Source: Bacteroidia bacterium (GTDB lineage: Bacteria > Bacteroidota > Bacteroidia > Flavobacteriales > Schleiferiaceae). Taken from it: DNA of 64,000 bases. Position 1 is the first letter of the stretch. Each line of letters opens with the position of its first letter. Shown here in pieces: positions 36,698 through 47,451 of this stretch. The DNA lies in the NCBI GenBank assembly GCA_030424545.1, contig JAUHWL010000007.1:1-64000 (forward strand). The letters run 5' to 3'. The notes beneath the pieces were generated by a model. It worked only from the letters and a program-made list of their open reading frames with translations. It had not been told where the DNA came from and did no database searches. A program made the translations under genes and the position numbers.

Positions 36698-39600
36698 ATG
36701 TTACAACATAAAATCAAAAATCTCTTTTTTCTCATCGCATTTATTGCTGCATCAATTCCCTCATTTTCATCGCACCTTTTAGGTGGCGAAATTGTGTGGG
36801 AGTGTATGCCTTCTGGACAATATAGGTTTACGTTAACCTTGTATAGAGATTGTACAGGAATACCTTTAAACAGCACAACCGAAACATTAGCAACCAATTC
36901 AGGTGCATCTATACCCTGTACAAAGATTTCGGTAAACTATATTAATAAAGAATGTGGTGCGTTGCCTTGTGGTTCTGTGCCTAACGGATACATTGGGGCT
37001 ATAGAGCAACATGTTTATCGCAGTGCACCAGTTACGTTAAATGGAACGCCACCCGTTGGCGGATGGTATTTTTCGTGGACAGACTGTTGCAGACCGGGTA
37101 CAGTAAGCAATTTATCATCACCTGGAGGCCAGTCTTACGTTTTACGGGCTCTTATGCATCCGTATACTCCAGGTGGATCTACAAACCCTCTGCCAGCTAA
37201 TCCATGTTATGATGATTCTCCAGATTTTCTAGAAGCACCAGATATTACAGTGTGTAGCGGATTTGATTCGGAATACTTAAGCTTAGGGTCTGATAAAAAT
37301 TTAGACTCTCTTTATTATGAATGGGCCGCTCCTAAAAATGGAGGAAGCTTTCCCAATTGGACAACAGTAAACTACTTAAACAGCACATATTCTCCTACCA
37401 GTCCATTGCCGGGGCCCGTGCACGATCCCAATAACGTTGCCGCAACCTTGAACGGAGAGCTGGGGCAAATAAAATTTAAGTCGTATACAACAGGTGGATT
37501 TACTACATGTATAAAAATTTCGGAATACCGTTGTAATCAACTAATTGGTGAGGTGTATAGAGACATCCCCATTTTTGTAAAACCATGTACACCACCTACG
37601 GGGCTTTGTGGAGGTACGCCCAATAATGCGCCAACTGTGAGTTTTGGGTATGATCCCGGCTTTCCACAGCTTACACCAATTTATGTAAATGGAGTTATTT
37701 CACACTACGAAATGACTGTTTATGCCAAAACGCATATCAAATTTAAAATGACGGGGCAGGATGTAGATTTACAACCCAATTGCGTTCCGCAGCAAATAGA
37801 GTTTAAAGGAAAAGGAGGAAACTTAAGTCCGTTTCCGTACAACAATACTAGCAATTGCTCATTCCAAGCACCATGCGCTACCATTACAAGTTTAAACTCA
37901 TCTGGCACTTTTGTTTCTTCTTTAAATAATGATGTTGAGTTTAATTGGCAAACTACGTGCGACCATTTGGATTATACGCCTACATCTTGCGGTGTATCTA
38001 AAAATACGTATGATTTTTACTTTAGGTTTGAAGACAATGCTTGCCCAATACCCGCTACAAGCTATGCAACGGTAAAAATTACAGTAGAAAATTATCCGCC
38101 AATTCCGCCAGATTTAACAGTGGCCTGTATGAGTTATGATGCCAACGGTGCATTGTCGTTTGATTTTATTCCGCCTACCGATACCGGAATTCAGTTTGAT
38201 TATTACGAAGTCTATCGATCTAATAATGGTGGGAATTACGCGCCTATCGCCACGATAGCGAATTATAGTGCCACCAGTTTTACAGATTTAGCTCCACCAA
38301 CAGGTGTAAATGCATATTATATGCGTACGTATGGAGGATGTTCTTTAATCAGCGAGCCGTCTGATACTATACAATCTATACAGATATCGTTAACCGCATC
38401 GCCACCACCGCCCAACAGTTCTGTTGCCATGCTTAGTTGGAATTATAGGAATCCCAATGGAAGTAAAGGAGAGATATATCAAATTTGGCGAGAAGTATGC
38501 GGCACAAACAATTGGTCTTTAATAGATAGCACCACATCTACCACCTATAATGACACTGTGAATTTATGTGGAGATTGTTTAAAGTATCAAATCCGAATTA
38601 AAAATGCTTGTCTATCAACGGTAGATAGCGCCTATTTATCAGACCAAAATAACAATGATGTCATTGCAATAGATACAGTTTCTGTTGTGGGAGGTTTAGC
38701 TACACTTAGTTTTGATACGACTACTGTATCTAATGATGTTATTAAATACATTGTATTAAAACAAGATGCAAACGGTTCTTGGGTGCCTATTGCAGATTTA
38801 CCCAGAGGTGTTGCAATGCCTTATACCTACATGGCATCTTTGGCAAATCAAGAATCAGAAAAATACAAAGTAGTAACTATGGATAGTTGCGGAAATCAGA
38901 GTAGCGATTTAAACGCAACAGCACACGGTACACTGTTTTTAAATGTAAACTCAGACCCGTGCGATGGTTTTGTAAGCCTGCGTTGGAATGCCTATGAAAC
39001 ATGGACAAAAACAGCCGTGTCTAAATATGAGGTTTTCGCAGATATTACGCAGTCAGATGGCACTTTTCAGAAAGGTGTATTGGTTTACCAAGGTGGGCCG
39101 GCCGATTTAAATTATAAACATACAAACGTGATAAGCGGCAGTCAATATTGCTATTATGTAAAAGTTACAGACACCACCGGTCTTTATACTTCTACTTCCA
39201 ACATAAAATGTATAGATGCCCTAGTAATACAAAAAAGCAGATTATTATATATGGCCCGTGCTACCGTAAAAAATGAAAACAGCGTAGAGGTTTATGGTTT
39301 TATTGATAAAGATGCTGATGTACAAGATTATGGTATTGAGCGAGCCGATAATATAAATGGACCTTATTTTGTTTTGGGTAGAATTCCAAAACCAACGGTG
39401 GCACCTTATGAGGTTAAGTATACAGACTATACAGCATCGCCATCTACAAACAAATATTTTTACCGCATTGTGTCTAGAGATAGCTGTGGAAGTGTAGATA
39501 CCATTTCTAATTTGGGACGTAATATCTATTTATCAGTTGTAGCTCAAGGGAACCTCACCAACAAATTGGCATGGAACCCGTATGAAGAGTGGGGGGGTAC

Positions 39601-40117
39601 CGTAGATAGATACGAGATTTATAGACAGATTAATGACAATGGTAACTGGAGTTTAGTAGATCAAGTATCTGGAACAGACACCACGTTTATAGATAACATT
39701 AGAACAATAGAAAATAGCAATGGATCTTTCTGTTATTACGTAAAAGCGTACGAAGCCAACAATCCCATTGGGTTTGTAGATGAATTTGGATTGCCATTTA
39801 GCTCAGTTTCTAACCAAGCTTGCGCAGTGCAAGAAGCAAGAGTGTTTGTGCCCACGGCATTTAATCCAAACAGTGATATTAGCGACAATAAAATCTGGAA
39901 ACCCAGTAATGTTTTTGCTGAAACCAACACGTATAAATTAATTGTAATGAATAGGTGGGGAGAGAAAGTATTTCAAACTACAGATTTAAACGCGGGTTGG
40001 GATGGTAGCTATAACGGAACACAACAAACAGGTGGAGTTTATACTTATTTTATCAATTACAAATCGTTAGATGGAGTTCTGATAGAAGAACGAGGCAATT
40101 TCACACTGATTAATTAA
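36698..40117 (+). CDS. Gliding-type giant surface protein with T9SS type B sorting domain (first tandem copy)
   Basis: I choose ATG 36698 (1139 residues). The longer frame from 36635 adds a Cys-rich leader with no signal character. A signal peptide ends at FSS, followed by SHLLGGEIVWEC, the conserved mature start of this Bacteroidota family. The body has many Cys and Asn/Gly-rich beta stretches and several fibronectin-III-like repeats (about 480-1050). The final 90 residues are a type B (CHU_C) T9SS domain with RVFVPTAFNPNS, MNRWGEKVFQT and GGVYTYFINY. It is probably an adhesin or motility-associated surface protein. A closely similar copy follows downstream. Confidence 0.87.
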   Translation: MLQHKIKNLFFLIAFIAASIPSFSSHLLGGEIVWECMPSGQYRFTLTLYRDCTGIPLNSTTETLATNSGASIPCTKISVNYINKECGALPCGSVPNGYIGAIEQHVYRSAPVTLNGTPPVGGWYFSWTDCCRPGTVSNLSSPGGQSYVLRALMHPYTPGGSTNPLPANPCYDDSPDFLEAPDITVCSGFDSEYLSLGSDKNLDSLYYEWAAPKNGGSFPNWTTVNYLNSTYSPTSPLPGPVHDPNNVAATLNGELGQIKFKSYTTGGFTTCIKISEYRCNQLIGEVYRDIPIFVKPCTPPTGLCGGTPNNAPTVSFGYDPGFPQLTPIYVNGVISHYEMTVYAKTHIKFKMTGQDVDLQPNCVPQQIEFKGKGGNLSPFPYNNTSNCSFQAPCATITSLNSSGTFVSSLNNDVEFNWQTTCDHLDYTPTSCGVSKNTYDFYFRFEDNACPIPATSYATVKITVENYPPIPPDLTVACMSYDANGALSFDFIPPTDTGIQFDYYEVYRSNNGGNYAPIATIANYSATSFTDLAPPTGVNAYYMRTYGGCSLISEPSDTIQSIQISLTASPPPPNSSVAMLSWNYRNPNGSKGEIYQIWREVCGTNNWSLIDSTTSTTYNDTVNLCGDCLKYQIRIKNACLSTVDSAYLSDQNNNDVIAIDTVSVVGGLATLSFDTTTVSNDVIKYIVLKQDANGSWVPIADLPRGVAMPYTYMASLANQESEKYKVVTMDSCGNQSSDLNATAHGTLFLNVNSDPCDGFVSLRWNAYETWTKTAVSKYEVFADITQSDGTFQKGVLVYQGGPADLNYKHTNVISGSQYCYYVKVTDTTGLYTSTSNIKCIDALVIQKSRLLYMARATVKNENSVEVYGFIDKDADVQDYGIERADNINGPYFVLGRIPKPTVAPYEVKYTDYTASPSTNKYFYRIVSRDSCGSVDTISNLGRNIYLSVVAQGNLTNKLAWNPYEEWGGTVDRYEIYRQINDNGNWSLVDQVSGTDTTFIDNIRTIENSNGSFCYYVKAYEANNPIGFVDEFGLPFSSVSNQACAVQEARVFVPTAFNPNSDISDNKIWKPSNVFAETNTYKLIVMNRWGEKVFQTTDLNAGWDGSYNGTQQTGGVYTYFINYKSLDGVLIEERGNFTLIN

Positions 40118-40138
40118 ACAAGCCATTTGGTTAATGAT

Positions 40139-40167
40139 TAAAGGGAGGCAATTTGCTTCCCTTTTTA
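40139..40167 (+). terminator. Terminator between the tandem copies
   Basis: AAAGGGAG/CTTCCCTTT stem around a GCAATTTG loop followed by Ts, just after the first copy. Confidence 0.7.
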
Positions 40168-40336
40168 AGATATATATTTAGCTACAAGTGCCAATTGATT
40201 AGAATTTTTCCTTACAATTATATTCTTAGCTAACGTAGCACAATCGAAAACTAATTATGGGATGCATAATGGTGCGAATAGTAGTTTCAATTGGTCATTT
40301 CACCTTATCTTCGAGCCAAATTAAAAATCTGCCAAA

Positions 40337-43300
40337 ATGCATTTAAAGCGAAAAATCTTTGGGATCCTCATTTTCACACTTCTGTTAAGCAGCCAGTCGT
40401 TTGCCTCTCACTTGTTGGGTGGTGAAATTATTTGGGAATGCTTGCCAAGTGGTCAATATAGGTTTACGTTAACTCTGTATAGAGATTGTACGGGAGCTAC
40501 TCTCGGTACAGGAGGACAAACCTTAATTTCTAATTCTCCTGCTGGAAATATTCCATGCGCCAAAATTGCAACAAATTATATCAATAAAGAATGTGGCGCC
40601 TTGCCATGTGCTAGTTTACCAAACGGTTATATAGGTGGTATAGAGCAACATGTTTATCGCAGTGCACCCGTTACCTTAACAGGTACACCGCCAGCTGCAG
40701 GGTGGAGTTTTGCTTGGAATTTATGCTGTCGTCCTGGTACAGTTACAAATTTATCTGCACCAAGCGGTCAGGCATATACGTTAAGAGCCTTTATGTATCC
40801 TTTTACTCCTCCAGGATCAACCTCACCACTTCCTGCAAACCCATGTTATGATGCATCGCCAGACTTTTTAGAAGCACCAGATGTTACAGTTTGTACGGGG
40901 TTTGATGCAGAATATTTAAGCCTTGGTTTTGATAGTGATTTGGATTCATTGTATTATGATTGGGCTCAACCACTAAGAGCTGGAACATCACCTCTAACAT
41001 TTACACCTGTAAATTGGCAAACACCTTATGCATTTAATAATCCACTGCCAACAACAGTTCAAAACTCACAAAACGTTCCAGCAACGTTAAATAACAGTAT
41101 AGGTCAAATCTCTTTTAAATCATTTACACAAGGTAGTTTTGCTACTTGTGTGAGTATCAAAGAGTATCGTTACGGACAGTTAATTGGAGAGGTTTTTCGG
41201 GATATTCCAATTTTTGTTAAACCATGTCCTCCACCAACAGGATTGTGTGGTGGAAATGCAAACAATGCTCCGTCTTTTAGTTTTGGATGGTATCCAGGGT
41301 TTGATACATTGACACCTGTTTATGTAAACGGTAAACTGTCATATTATGAAATGACGGTATTCGCAAAAACACAGGTTAAATTTAAACTTACATCACAAGA
41401 TGTAGATTTACAACCTAACTGTGTTCCTCAAGAAATAGCATTTATTGGCCAAGGTGGTAATTTAAGTCCATTGCCAAACTATAATAACGCTAACAATTGT
41501 TTTTTCCAGGCACCATGTGCCACGATTAACTCGTTAAACTCTGGCGGTGGATTTATTTCTTCGCTAAATAATGATGTTGAGTTTAATTGGCAAACCACGT
41601 GTGATCACTTAACATATACTAGTACGTTAGGAGGGACGGCTAAAAACACCTACGAGTTTTATTTTAGGTTTGAAGATAATGCGTGTCCGTTGCCAGCAAC
41701 AAGTTATGCCACGGTAAAAATTAATGTATTAAACTATCCGCCAACACCTCCAGATTTATCTACAGCTTGCCTTGGGTATTTGCCTAATGGAGATGTGCAG
41801 TTAAATTGGATACCACCTGCGGATACAGGAATTCAGTTTGATTATTACAAAATATTTAGATCTAATAATGGTGGTAATTATATGGCTATTGATAGTGTGT
41901 ATGATTACTCTATGACAACGTATACTGACGTTAACCCGCCTGCAGGATCAAATGCGTATTACATGCGCACACATGGTGGTTGTGTATTGGTTAGTGAACC
42001 ATCAGATACCTTAATGCCAATTGATTTAACATTGGTAGCTACGCCACCTCCGCCAAACAGCTCTATAGCTAATTTATCTTGGAATGCGCGAAGTGTAAAA
42101 GGTACTCAAGGTGAATCATATGAAGTATGGAGACGGGTTTGTGGAACGCCCACTTGGGAATTGGTTTCTACCACATTAGGCTTAAGTTATGTAGATACCG
42201 TAAATGTATGCGGGGCATGTTTAGAATATGAGGTTCGCGTTGATGGTATTTGTGCCAGTACGCGTGATAGTGCTTATCTATCTGATCAAAGCAATACTGA
42301 TATTCGCATTATGGATAGCGTATCTGTTGTAGGAGGTATAGCAAACATTAGTTGGGATACAACAGGAACTGCTTCTGATGTAACAGATTACTTAATTCTT
42401 AAGAAGGATGCCAATGGATCATGGATTCAAATAGCACAAGTGCCAAGAATTACCTCAATGCCTTATGTATATACAGGTTCTTCTGCAAATACAGAATCAG
42501 AAAGCTTCAAAGTAGTTTCGATTGATAGTTGTGGAAATCAGAGCAGTGATTTAAATGCAACGAAACAGAGCACCATTTTTATGTCCATTAATTCAGATCC
42601 TTGTGATGCTTTTGTAAGGATAAGATGGAATACATACAAAACATGGCCGCAATCTGCCGTTTCTAAATATGAGGTTTTTGCCGATATAACCCCTCCAGGT
42701 GGGCCTACGCAAAATAGAGTGTTGATTTATCAAGGAACTGTAACAGACTCTGTATTTAACCATACCAGCGTACAAAGTGGTTATGAATATTGCTACTACA
42801 TTAAAGTAACAGATACAACTGGATTATATACTTCTACATCCAATAGAAAGTGTGTAACATCTTTGGTTGTTCAAAAAAGTAGATTGTTATACACGGCAAG
42901 AACCACAGTAAAATCAGATGAAAGCATTGAAGTTTGGACATTCATTGATAAAGATGCAGATGTAATTGATTACGGAATTGAGCGTGCAGAAAACCGCACA
43001 GGACCTTATGTTGTTTTGGGTAGAATACCAAAACCAGTGCAAGGCCCTTGGGAAGTAAAATACAGTGATTACGGTGCTAGCTCAAGTTCAAAAAGATATT
43101 TCTATCGTGTAGTTTCTCAAGATAGTTGCGGAGCTGTAGATACGATATCGAACATAGGAAGAAACATTTTATTGGATGTTTATGCCAACGGAAACCTTAC
43201 CAATACTTTGGTTTGGAACCCATACGAAGAATGGGCAGGAAAAGTGGGTAGATATGAAGTTTACCGTCAGGTAGATGATAATGGTGCTTGGACTTTGGTT

Positions 43301-43777
43301 ACAGATGCACTAACTGCAGACGACACCACTTTTGTAGACAATGTGCGTATGTTTAGCGATAGCAAAGGAGCATTCTGTTATTACGTACAAGCTGTAGAAG
43401 ATGCAAACCCTCTAGGATTTGTTGATGAATTCGGAAACCCAATTAGCTCTAGATCTAACAACGCTTGTGTAACGCACAATGCAAGAGTATTCGTTCCATC
43501 AGCATTTAACCCAGATAGCGAAACATTAGAAAATAGAGTGTGGAAACCAACCAATGTGTTTGCACGTTCAAATAGCTATCAGATGTATGTTATGAACCGT
43601 TGGGGAGAAAAAGTATTCCAAACAACAAACGTAGACGAAGGTTGGGATGGTACCTATAAAGGAGAACCACAGCCGCTTGGTGTATATACTTATTATATTA
43701 ATTATAGATCTTTAGAAGGATTGCCAATAGAAGAAAGAGGTAACTTTACCCTTTATAGAAACGGAGCTTCTAACTAG
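40337..43777 (+). CDS. Gliding-type giant surface protein with T9SS type B sorting domain (second tandem copy)
   Basis: This 1146-residue protein aligns with the first copy from end to end: signal peptide ending SFA, SHLLGGEIIWEC, the segments GYIGGIEQHVYRSAPV and CDHLTYTS, the Fn3-like region and the type B C-terminus (RVFVPSAFNPDS, MNRWGEKVFQT, GVYTYYINY). Differences are spread evenly in protein and codons, so this is an old tandem duplication and not an assembly artefact. A terminator lies between the copies, so each may be separately expressed. The copies may serve as alternative surface variants. Confidence 0.87.
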   Translation: MHLKRKIFGILIFTLLLSSQSFASHLLGGEIIWECLPSGQYRFTLTLYRDCTGATLGTGGQTLISNSPAGNIPCAKIATNYINKECGALPCASLPNGYIGGIEQHVYRSAPVTLTGTPPAAGWSFAWNLCCRPGTVTNLSAPSGQAYTLRAFMYPFTPPGSTSPLPANPCYDASPDFLEAPDVTVCTGFDAEYLSLGFDSDLDSLYYDWAQPLRAGTSPLTFTPVNWQTPYAFNNPLPTTVQNSQNVPATLNNSIGQISFKSFTQGSFATCVSIKEYRYGQLIGEVFRDIPIFVKPCPPPTGLCGGNANNAPSFSFGWYPGFDTLTPVYVNGKLSYYEMTVFAKTQVKFKLTSQDVDLQPNCVPQEIAFIGQGGNLSPLPNYNNANNCFFQAPCATINSLNSGGGFISSLNNDVEFNWQTTCDHLTYTSTLGGTAKNTYEFYFRFEDNACPLPATSYATVKINVLNYPPTPPDLSTACLGYLPNGDVQLNWIPPADTGIQFDYYKIFRSNNGGNYMAIDSVYDYSMTTYTDVNPPAGSNAYYMRTHGGCVLVSEPSDTLMPIDLTLVATPPPPNSSIANLSWNARSVKGTQGESYEVWRRVCGTPTWELVSTTLGLSYVDTVNVCGACLEYEVRVDGICASTRDSAYLSDQSNTDIRIMDSVSVVGGIANISWDTTGTASDVTDYLILKKDANGSWIQIAQVPRITSMPYVYTGSSANTESESFKVVSIDSCGNQSSDLNATKQSTIFMSINSDPCDAFVRIRWNTYKTWPQSAVSKYEVFADITPPGGPTQNRVLIYQGTVTDSVFNHTSVQSGYEYCYYIKVTDTTGLYTSTSNRKCVTSLVVQKSRLLYTARTTVKSDESIEVWTFIDKDADVIDYGIERAENRTGPYVVLGRIPKPVQGPWEVKYSDYGASSSSKRYFYRVVSQDSCGAVDTISNIGRNILLDVYANGNLTNTLVWNPYEEWAGKVGRYEVYRQVDDNGAWTLVTDALTADDTTFVDNVRMFSDSKGAFCYYVQAVEDANPLGFVDEFGNPISSRSNNACVTHNARVFVPSAFNPDSETLENRVWKPTNVFARSNSYQMYVMNRWGEKVFQTTNVDEGWDGTYKGEPQPLGVYTYYINYRSLEGLPIEERGNFTLYRNGASN

Positions 43778-43795
43778 AAAAATAGCATTAGATGA

Positions 43796-43827
43796 TAAAA
43801 AGCCACTGTTTTGCAGTGGCTTTTTTA
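43796..43827 (+). terminator. Intrinsic terminator after second surface-protein copy
   Basis: AAGCCACTG/CAGTGGCTT stem, loop TTTTG, then T-run. Confidence 0.9.
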
Positions 43828-43838
43828 TGGGCTAAAGT

Positions 43839-43872
43839 TTTGATTTTTCAGCTAGTTATTATTGTATATTTG
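43839..43872 (+). promoter_or_regulatory. Bacteroidota-type promoter candidate of guaB
   Basis: TTTG (43839-43842) and TATATTTG (43865-43872) fit the -33 TTTG / -7 TAnnTTTG pattern, with a spacer of 22 bases (usual 19-21). The -7 ends 32 bases before the chosen ATG. Confidence 0.45.
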
Positions 43873-43904
43873 CGCGCAATTTAATCCCAAAATTGCATCA
43901 CCAC

Positions 43905-45377
43905 ATGACTTTTCATTCATCAAAAATTAGGTACGAAGGACTTACGTATGACGATGTTCTGTTGTTACCTGCCTACTCTGAAATTTTACCCAGAGAGGTG
44001 ATTATACAATCAAAATTCACAAAAAATATTACACTTAAAACGCCTATTGTTTCTGCGGCCATGGATACTGTAACAGAATCTGCTATGGCAATTGCAGTTG
44101 CACAAGATGGTGGTATTGGCGTTCTACACAAAAACATGACCATAGAGCAACAAGCTATAGAGGTTAGAAAAGTAAAGCGTGCAGAAAGTGGAATGATCTT
44201 AGACCCTGTTACCCTGACCAAAGAAGCATTAGTAAGAGATGCAAAAAGCATGATGGCTGAATATAAAATTGGTGGTATTCCGGTAGTAGATAACAATAAC
44301 AAGCTTGTTGGCATTATTACCAACAGAGATTTGCGGTTCGAAAAGAACAGCAATCGCATGATTAGCGATATCATGTCTTCTAAAAACCTAATTACGGCTC
44401 ATCCAAATACAACCATGGAAGAAGCTGAGGTAATTCTACAAGAACATAAAATTGAAAAATTACCAGTAGTTGAAAGTGACAATACTTTAATAGGATTAAT
44501 TACATACCGCGATATTACCAAGATGCGAATTAAACCAAACGCATGTAAAGATGAGTTTGGTAGATTGCGTGTAGCAGCAGCAGTTGGGGTTACAGAAGAT
44601 ATTTTAGAAAGGGTATCTGCTTTGGTAGAATCTAACGTAGATGCGGTTATTATAGATACAGCACATGGTCATACCAAAGGTGTTGTTGTGGCCTTACAAA
44701 AGGTTAAAAAAGCATTTCCAAATTTAGATGTTGTAGTTGGTAATATAGCCACAGGCGAAGCCGCCAAATATTTAGTAGAGGCAGGTGCCGATGGAATTAA
44801 AGTAGGTGTTGGTCCGGGAAGTATTTGTACAACAAGAATTATTGCAGGAGTAGGTGTTCCTCAACTTAGTGCAGTAATAGAGGTAGCAGAAGCCATAAAA
44901 GGTTCTGGTGTGCCCATTATTGCCGATGGTGGTATTCGGTTTACTGGAGATATTGTAAAAGCAATTGCCGCTGGTGCCAATTCTGTAATGTTAGGTTCAT
45001 TACTTGCCGGAACTAAAGAAGCGCCTGGCGAAACCATTATTTACGAAGGAAGAAAGTTTAAGACATACAGGGGAATGGGCTCTGTAGAAGCAATGGAAAG
45101 CGGCAGCAAAGACCGTTATTTTCAAGATGTGGAAGATGATGTGAAAAAACTGGTTCCCGAAGGAATTGTTGGACGCGTACCTTATAAAGGAGATGTTGGC
45201 GAAGTGATGTATCAATTTATTGGCGGATTACGCGCTGGAATGGGATATTGCGGTTCTAAAAACATAGAAACATTACAGCAAAAATCTCAATTTGTACGCA
45301 TTACTTCTGCGGGTATGAATGAAAGCCACCCGCATGACGTAACCATAACAAGAGAAGCGCCAAATTATAGCCGATAA
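43905..45377 (+). CDS. guaB: IMP dehydrogenase
   Basis: I choose ATG 43905 (490 residues). The TTG at 43893 gives an odd His-rich leader. The enzyme oxidises IMP to XMP, the first committed step of GMP synthesis. Its catalytic barrel is interrupted by a CBS pair (about 100-215). Catalytic Cys308 lies in [11 protein letters not shown], with the flap region KTYRGMGS and the GGLRAGMGY segment present. It has the usual length for bacterial GuaB. It is followed by a strong terminator. Confidence 0.96.
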   Translation: MTFHSSKIRYEGLTYDDVLLLPAYSEILPREVIIQSKFTKNITLKTPIVSAAMDTVTESAMAIAVAQDGGIGVLHKNMTIEQQAIEVRKVKRAESGMILDPVTLTKEALVRDAKSMMAEYKIGGIPVVDNNNKLVGIITNRDLRFEKNSNRMISDIMSSKNLITAHPNTTMEEAEVILQEHKIEKLPVVESDNTLIGLITYRDITKMRIKPNACKDEFGRLRVAAAVGVTEDILERVSALVESNVDAVIIDTAHGHTKGVVVALQKVKKAFPNLDVVVGNIATGEAAKYLVEAGADGIKVGVGPGSICTTRIIAGVGVPQLSAVIEVAEAIKGSGVPIIADGGIRFTGDIVKAIAAGANSVMLGSLLAGTKEAPGETIIYEGRKFKTYRGMGSVEAMESGSKDRYFQDVEDDVKKLVPEGIVGRVPYKGDVGEVMYQFIGGLRAGMGYCGSKNIETLQQKSQFVRITSAGMNESHPHDVTITREAPNYSR

Positions 45378-45398
45378 AAACGCATCGGTCGAGATTAC

Positions 45399-45430
45399 AA
45401 AACCGTTCAAAAAATGAACGGTTTTTTTTG
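45399..45430 (+). terminator. Intrinsic terminator after guaB
   Basis: AAAACCGTTC/GAACGGTTTT stem around AAAAAAT and a run of eight Ts. Confidence 0.9.
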
Positions 45431-45464
45431 TTATTAAAGGGTTTTATTGGCCCTGCTCAATCAT

Positions 45465-45472
45465 TACATTTG
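45465..45472 (+). promoter_or_regulatory. Candidate -7 element of the parvulin operon
   Basis: TACATTTG matches TAnnTTTG and ends 29 bases before ATG 45502. No clear -33 is seen at the usual distance. Confidence 0.35.
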
Positions 45473-45501
45473 CCAACCTTATAAAAAATTAATCAATAAG
45501 C

Positions 45502-47451
45502 ATGAAGAAGATACTTTTTATTTTTGCCGCTTTATTTGCAGGATTTGTAAATGCCCAAGACCAAAAACTTTTTTCTATAGATGATGATGCAGTAACGGCA
45601 GCAGAATTTAAAGCTGTATATCTAAAGAATAGAGATATCGGGAAAAATATCGATCCCAAAACTCCAGCAGAATATTTAGAATTGTTCATCAACTTTAAGT
45701 TAAAAGTTAAAGAAGCACAAGATTTAGGGTACGATACCTTAAACGCGTTTATTAACGAGTTTAACAACTACCGCAAACAATTAGCAAAACCTTATTTAGA
45801 AGATAGATCTGTAGATAGCGTGCTTGTGCACGAGGCTTATTCTAGATTGCAACTAGAAGTTAGAGCAAGCCATATTATGATAGACCTTCCGGGCAGTGCC
45901 TTGCCTTCTGATACCTTAAACGCTTACAACCAAATTATCGGATTAAGAAATCAGGTTGTAAAAAATGGAATTCCGTTTGATGTTGTTGCAAAGAAATTTT
46001 CTTCTGATGGAGGTAGTAGCGAAAAGGGTGGAGATTTAGGATATTTTACTGTTTTTGACATGGTGTACCCATTTGAAACAGCCGCATACAACACCAAAGT
46101 TGGAGAGATTTCAATGCCTGTTAGATCGCAATTTGGGTATCATATTATTAAAACGGTAGATATTAGAAAGAGTAGCGGAAGCGTAGAAGTAAAACACATC
46201 TTTTTAATCAGTAACGATAAAACCGAAAAAGAAAAAGCCGAATCGGCCGCCAAGCGCATTGAAGAAATTTACGCCAAATTACAAGCAGGCGAAGATTTCG
46301 ATCAGTTAGCACGCCAATTTTCTGATGACAAAAACACCTCAGAAATGGGTGGGCTATTAAAGCCATTTGGCATTAATGATATGATGCAAGAGTTTGAAGA
46401 CGAGTCTTTTGCGCTAAAAAACCCAGGAGATTACAGCAAACCATTTAAAACAGAAATTGGCTGGCACATTGTTAAACTGGTAAAGAAAAACCCAGTACCT
46501 AGCTTTGATGAAGTAAAAGGAACCATTGAACAAAAAATAAGCAGAGACTCTAGAAGCGCAAAAAGTAAACAAGTGTTTATTGCCAAGCTTAAAAAAGAAT
46601 ACAACTTCCATGAATATCCTAAAAGGTTAACAGAAGTTTTAAAAGTTGTAGACGATTCTTATTTAACCGGGATGTGGGATATTGAAAAAGCTTCAAAACT
46701 TAAAAAACCCATGTTTGTGTTAAATGGCCAAGAGTTTACACAGCAAGATTTTGCCATGTTCTTAACCGAAACACAAAAACGTGGAAATAAGAGCGAAAGC
46801 GTAAAACAAGAAGTATATGCGCAGTACAACAACTTTGTAAACAAATCTATCATGAGCTATGAAGACGCTAGGTTAGAAGAAAAATACCCAGAGTTTAAAA
46901 TGCTTGTACAAGAGTATAGAGACGGAATTTTGTTGTTTGATTTAACGCAAGAACGTGTTTGGAACAAAGCAAGCCAAGATTCTACTGGGCTTTATGAATT
47001 CTGGGAAGGGCATCAGGCAAATTATGTTTGGCCAGACCGTGTAGATGCAAACCTTTATAGCTGTGAATCTGAAAAGGTGGCTAAAAAAGTGGTGAAGATG
47101 ATTAATAAAGGGTCTACAACAGAACAAATAGAAGCTATGTTTAATGAAGCTTCTGAACTTGTAGTTGTGCCAGATTCTGGAAAATATAGCAAGGGCGATA
47201 ACAAAAGTGTAGATCAGGCAGCTTGGAAAACAGGTACGGTAACTATCGTTGCTGCAGACGATAGATATATTGTTGTAAAAATTAACGAGTTTCTTCCTTC
47301 AAGAAATAAAGAACTTGCTGAAGCGCGTGGTTTAATCATTAGCGATTACCAAAAACAATTAGAAGAAGATTGGTTAACCGAGTTAAAACAACGCTATACC
47401 ATCACAATTGATCAAGATGTGTTCCGTTCTTTAGAAGCTGAACTTAATTAA
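45502..47451 (+). CDS. Periplasmic parvulin-type peptidyl-prolyl isomerase with two PpiC domains
   Basis: This 649-residue protein has a signal peptide (about 1-18, ending VNAQ), a helical chaperone-like N-terminal segment and two parvulin domains (about 118-225 and 228-332). The repeated motifs are ASHIMID to GYHIIK and VKHIFLI to GWHIVKL, with G.DLGYF and GGLL.PFG. The C-terminal third is helical. Such proteins assist folding of outer-membrane and secreted proteins. It begins a four-gene operon with a foldase-like lipoprotein, SurA and MoxR. Its stop codon overlaps the next ATG. Confidence 0.9.
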   Translation: MKKILFIFAALFAGFVNAQDQKLFSIDDDAVTAAEFKAVYLKNRDIGKNIDPKTPAEYLELFINFKLKVKEAQDLGYDTLNAFINEFNNYRKQLAKPYLEDRSVDSVLVHEAYSRLQLEVRASHIMIDLPGSALPSDTLNAYNQIIGLRNQVVKNGIPFDVVAKKFSSDGGSSEKGGDLGYFTVFDMVYPFETAAYNTKVGEISMPVRSQFGYHIIKTVDIRKSSGSVEVKHIFLISNDKTEKEKAESAAKRIEEIYAKLQAGEDFDQLARQFSDDKNTSEMGGLLKPFGINDMMQEFEDESFALKNPGDYSKPFKTEIGWHIVKLVKKNPVPSFDEVKGTIEQKISRDSRSAKSKQVFIAKLKKEYNFHEYPKRLTEVLKVVDDSYLTGMWDIEKASKLKKPMFVLNGQEFTQQDFAMFLTETQKRGNKSESVKQEVYAQYNNFVNKSIMSYEDARLEEKYPEFKMLVQEYRDGILLFDLTQERVWNKASQDSTGLYEFWEGHQANYVWPDRVDANLYSCESEKVAKKVVKMINKGSTTEQIEAMFNEASELVVVPDSGKYSKGDNKSVDQAAWKTGTVTIVAADDRYIVVKINEFLPSRNKELAEARGLIISDYQKQLEEDWLTELKQRYTITIDQDVFRSLEAELN

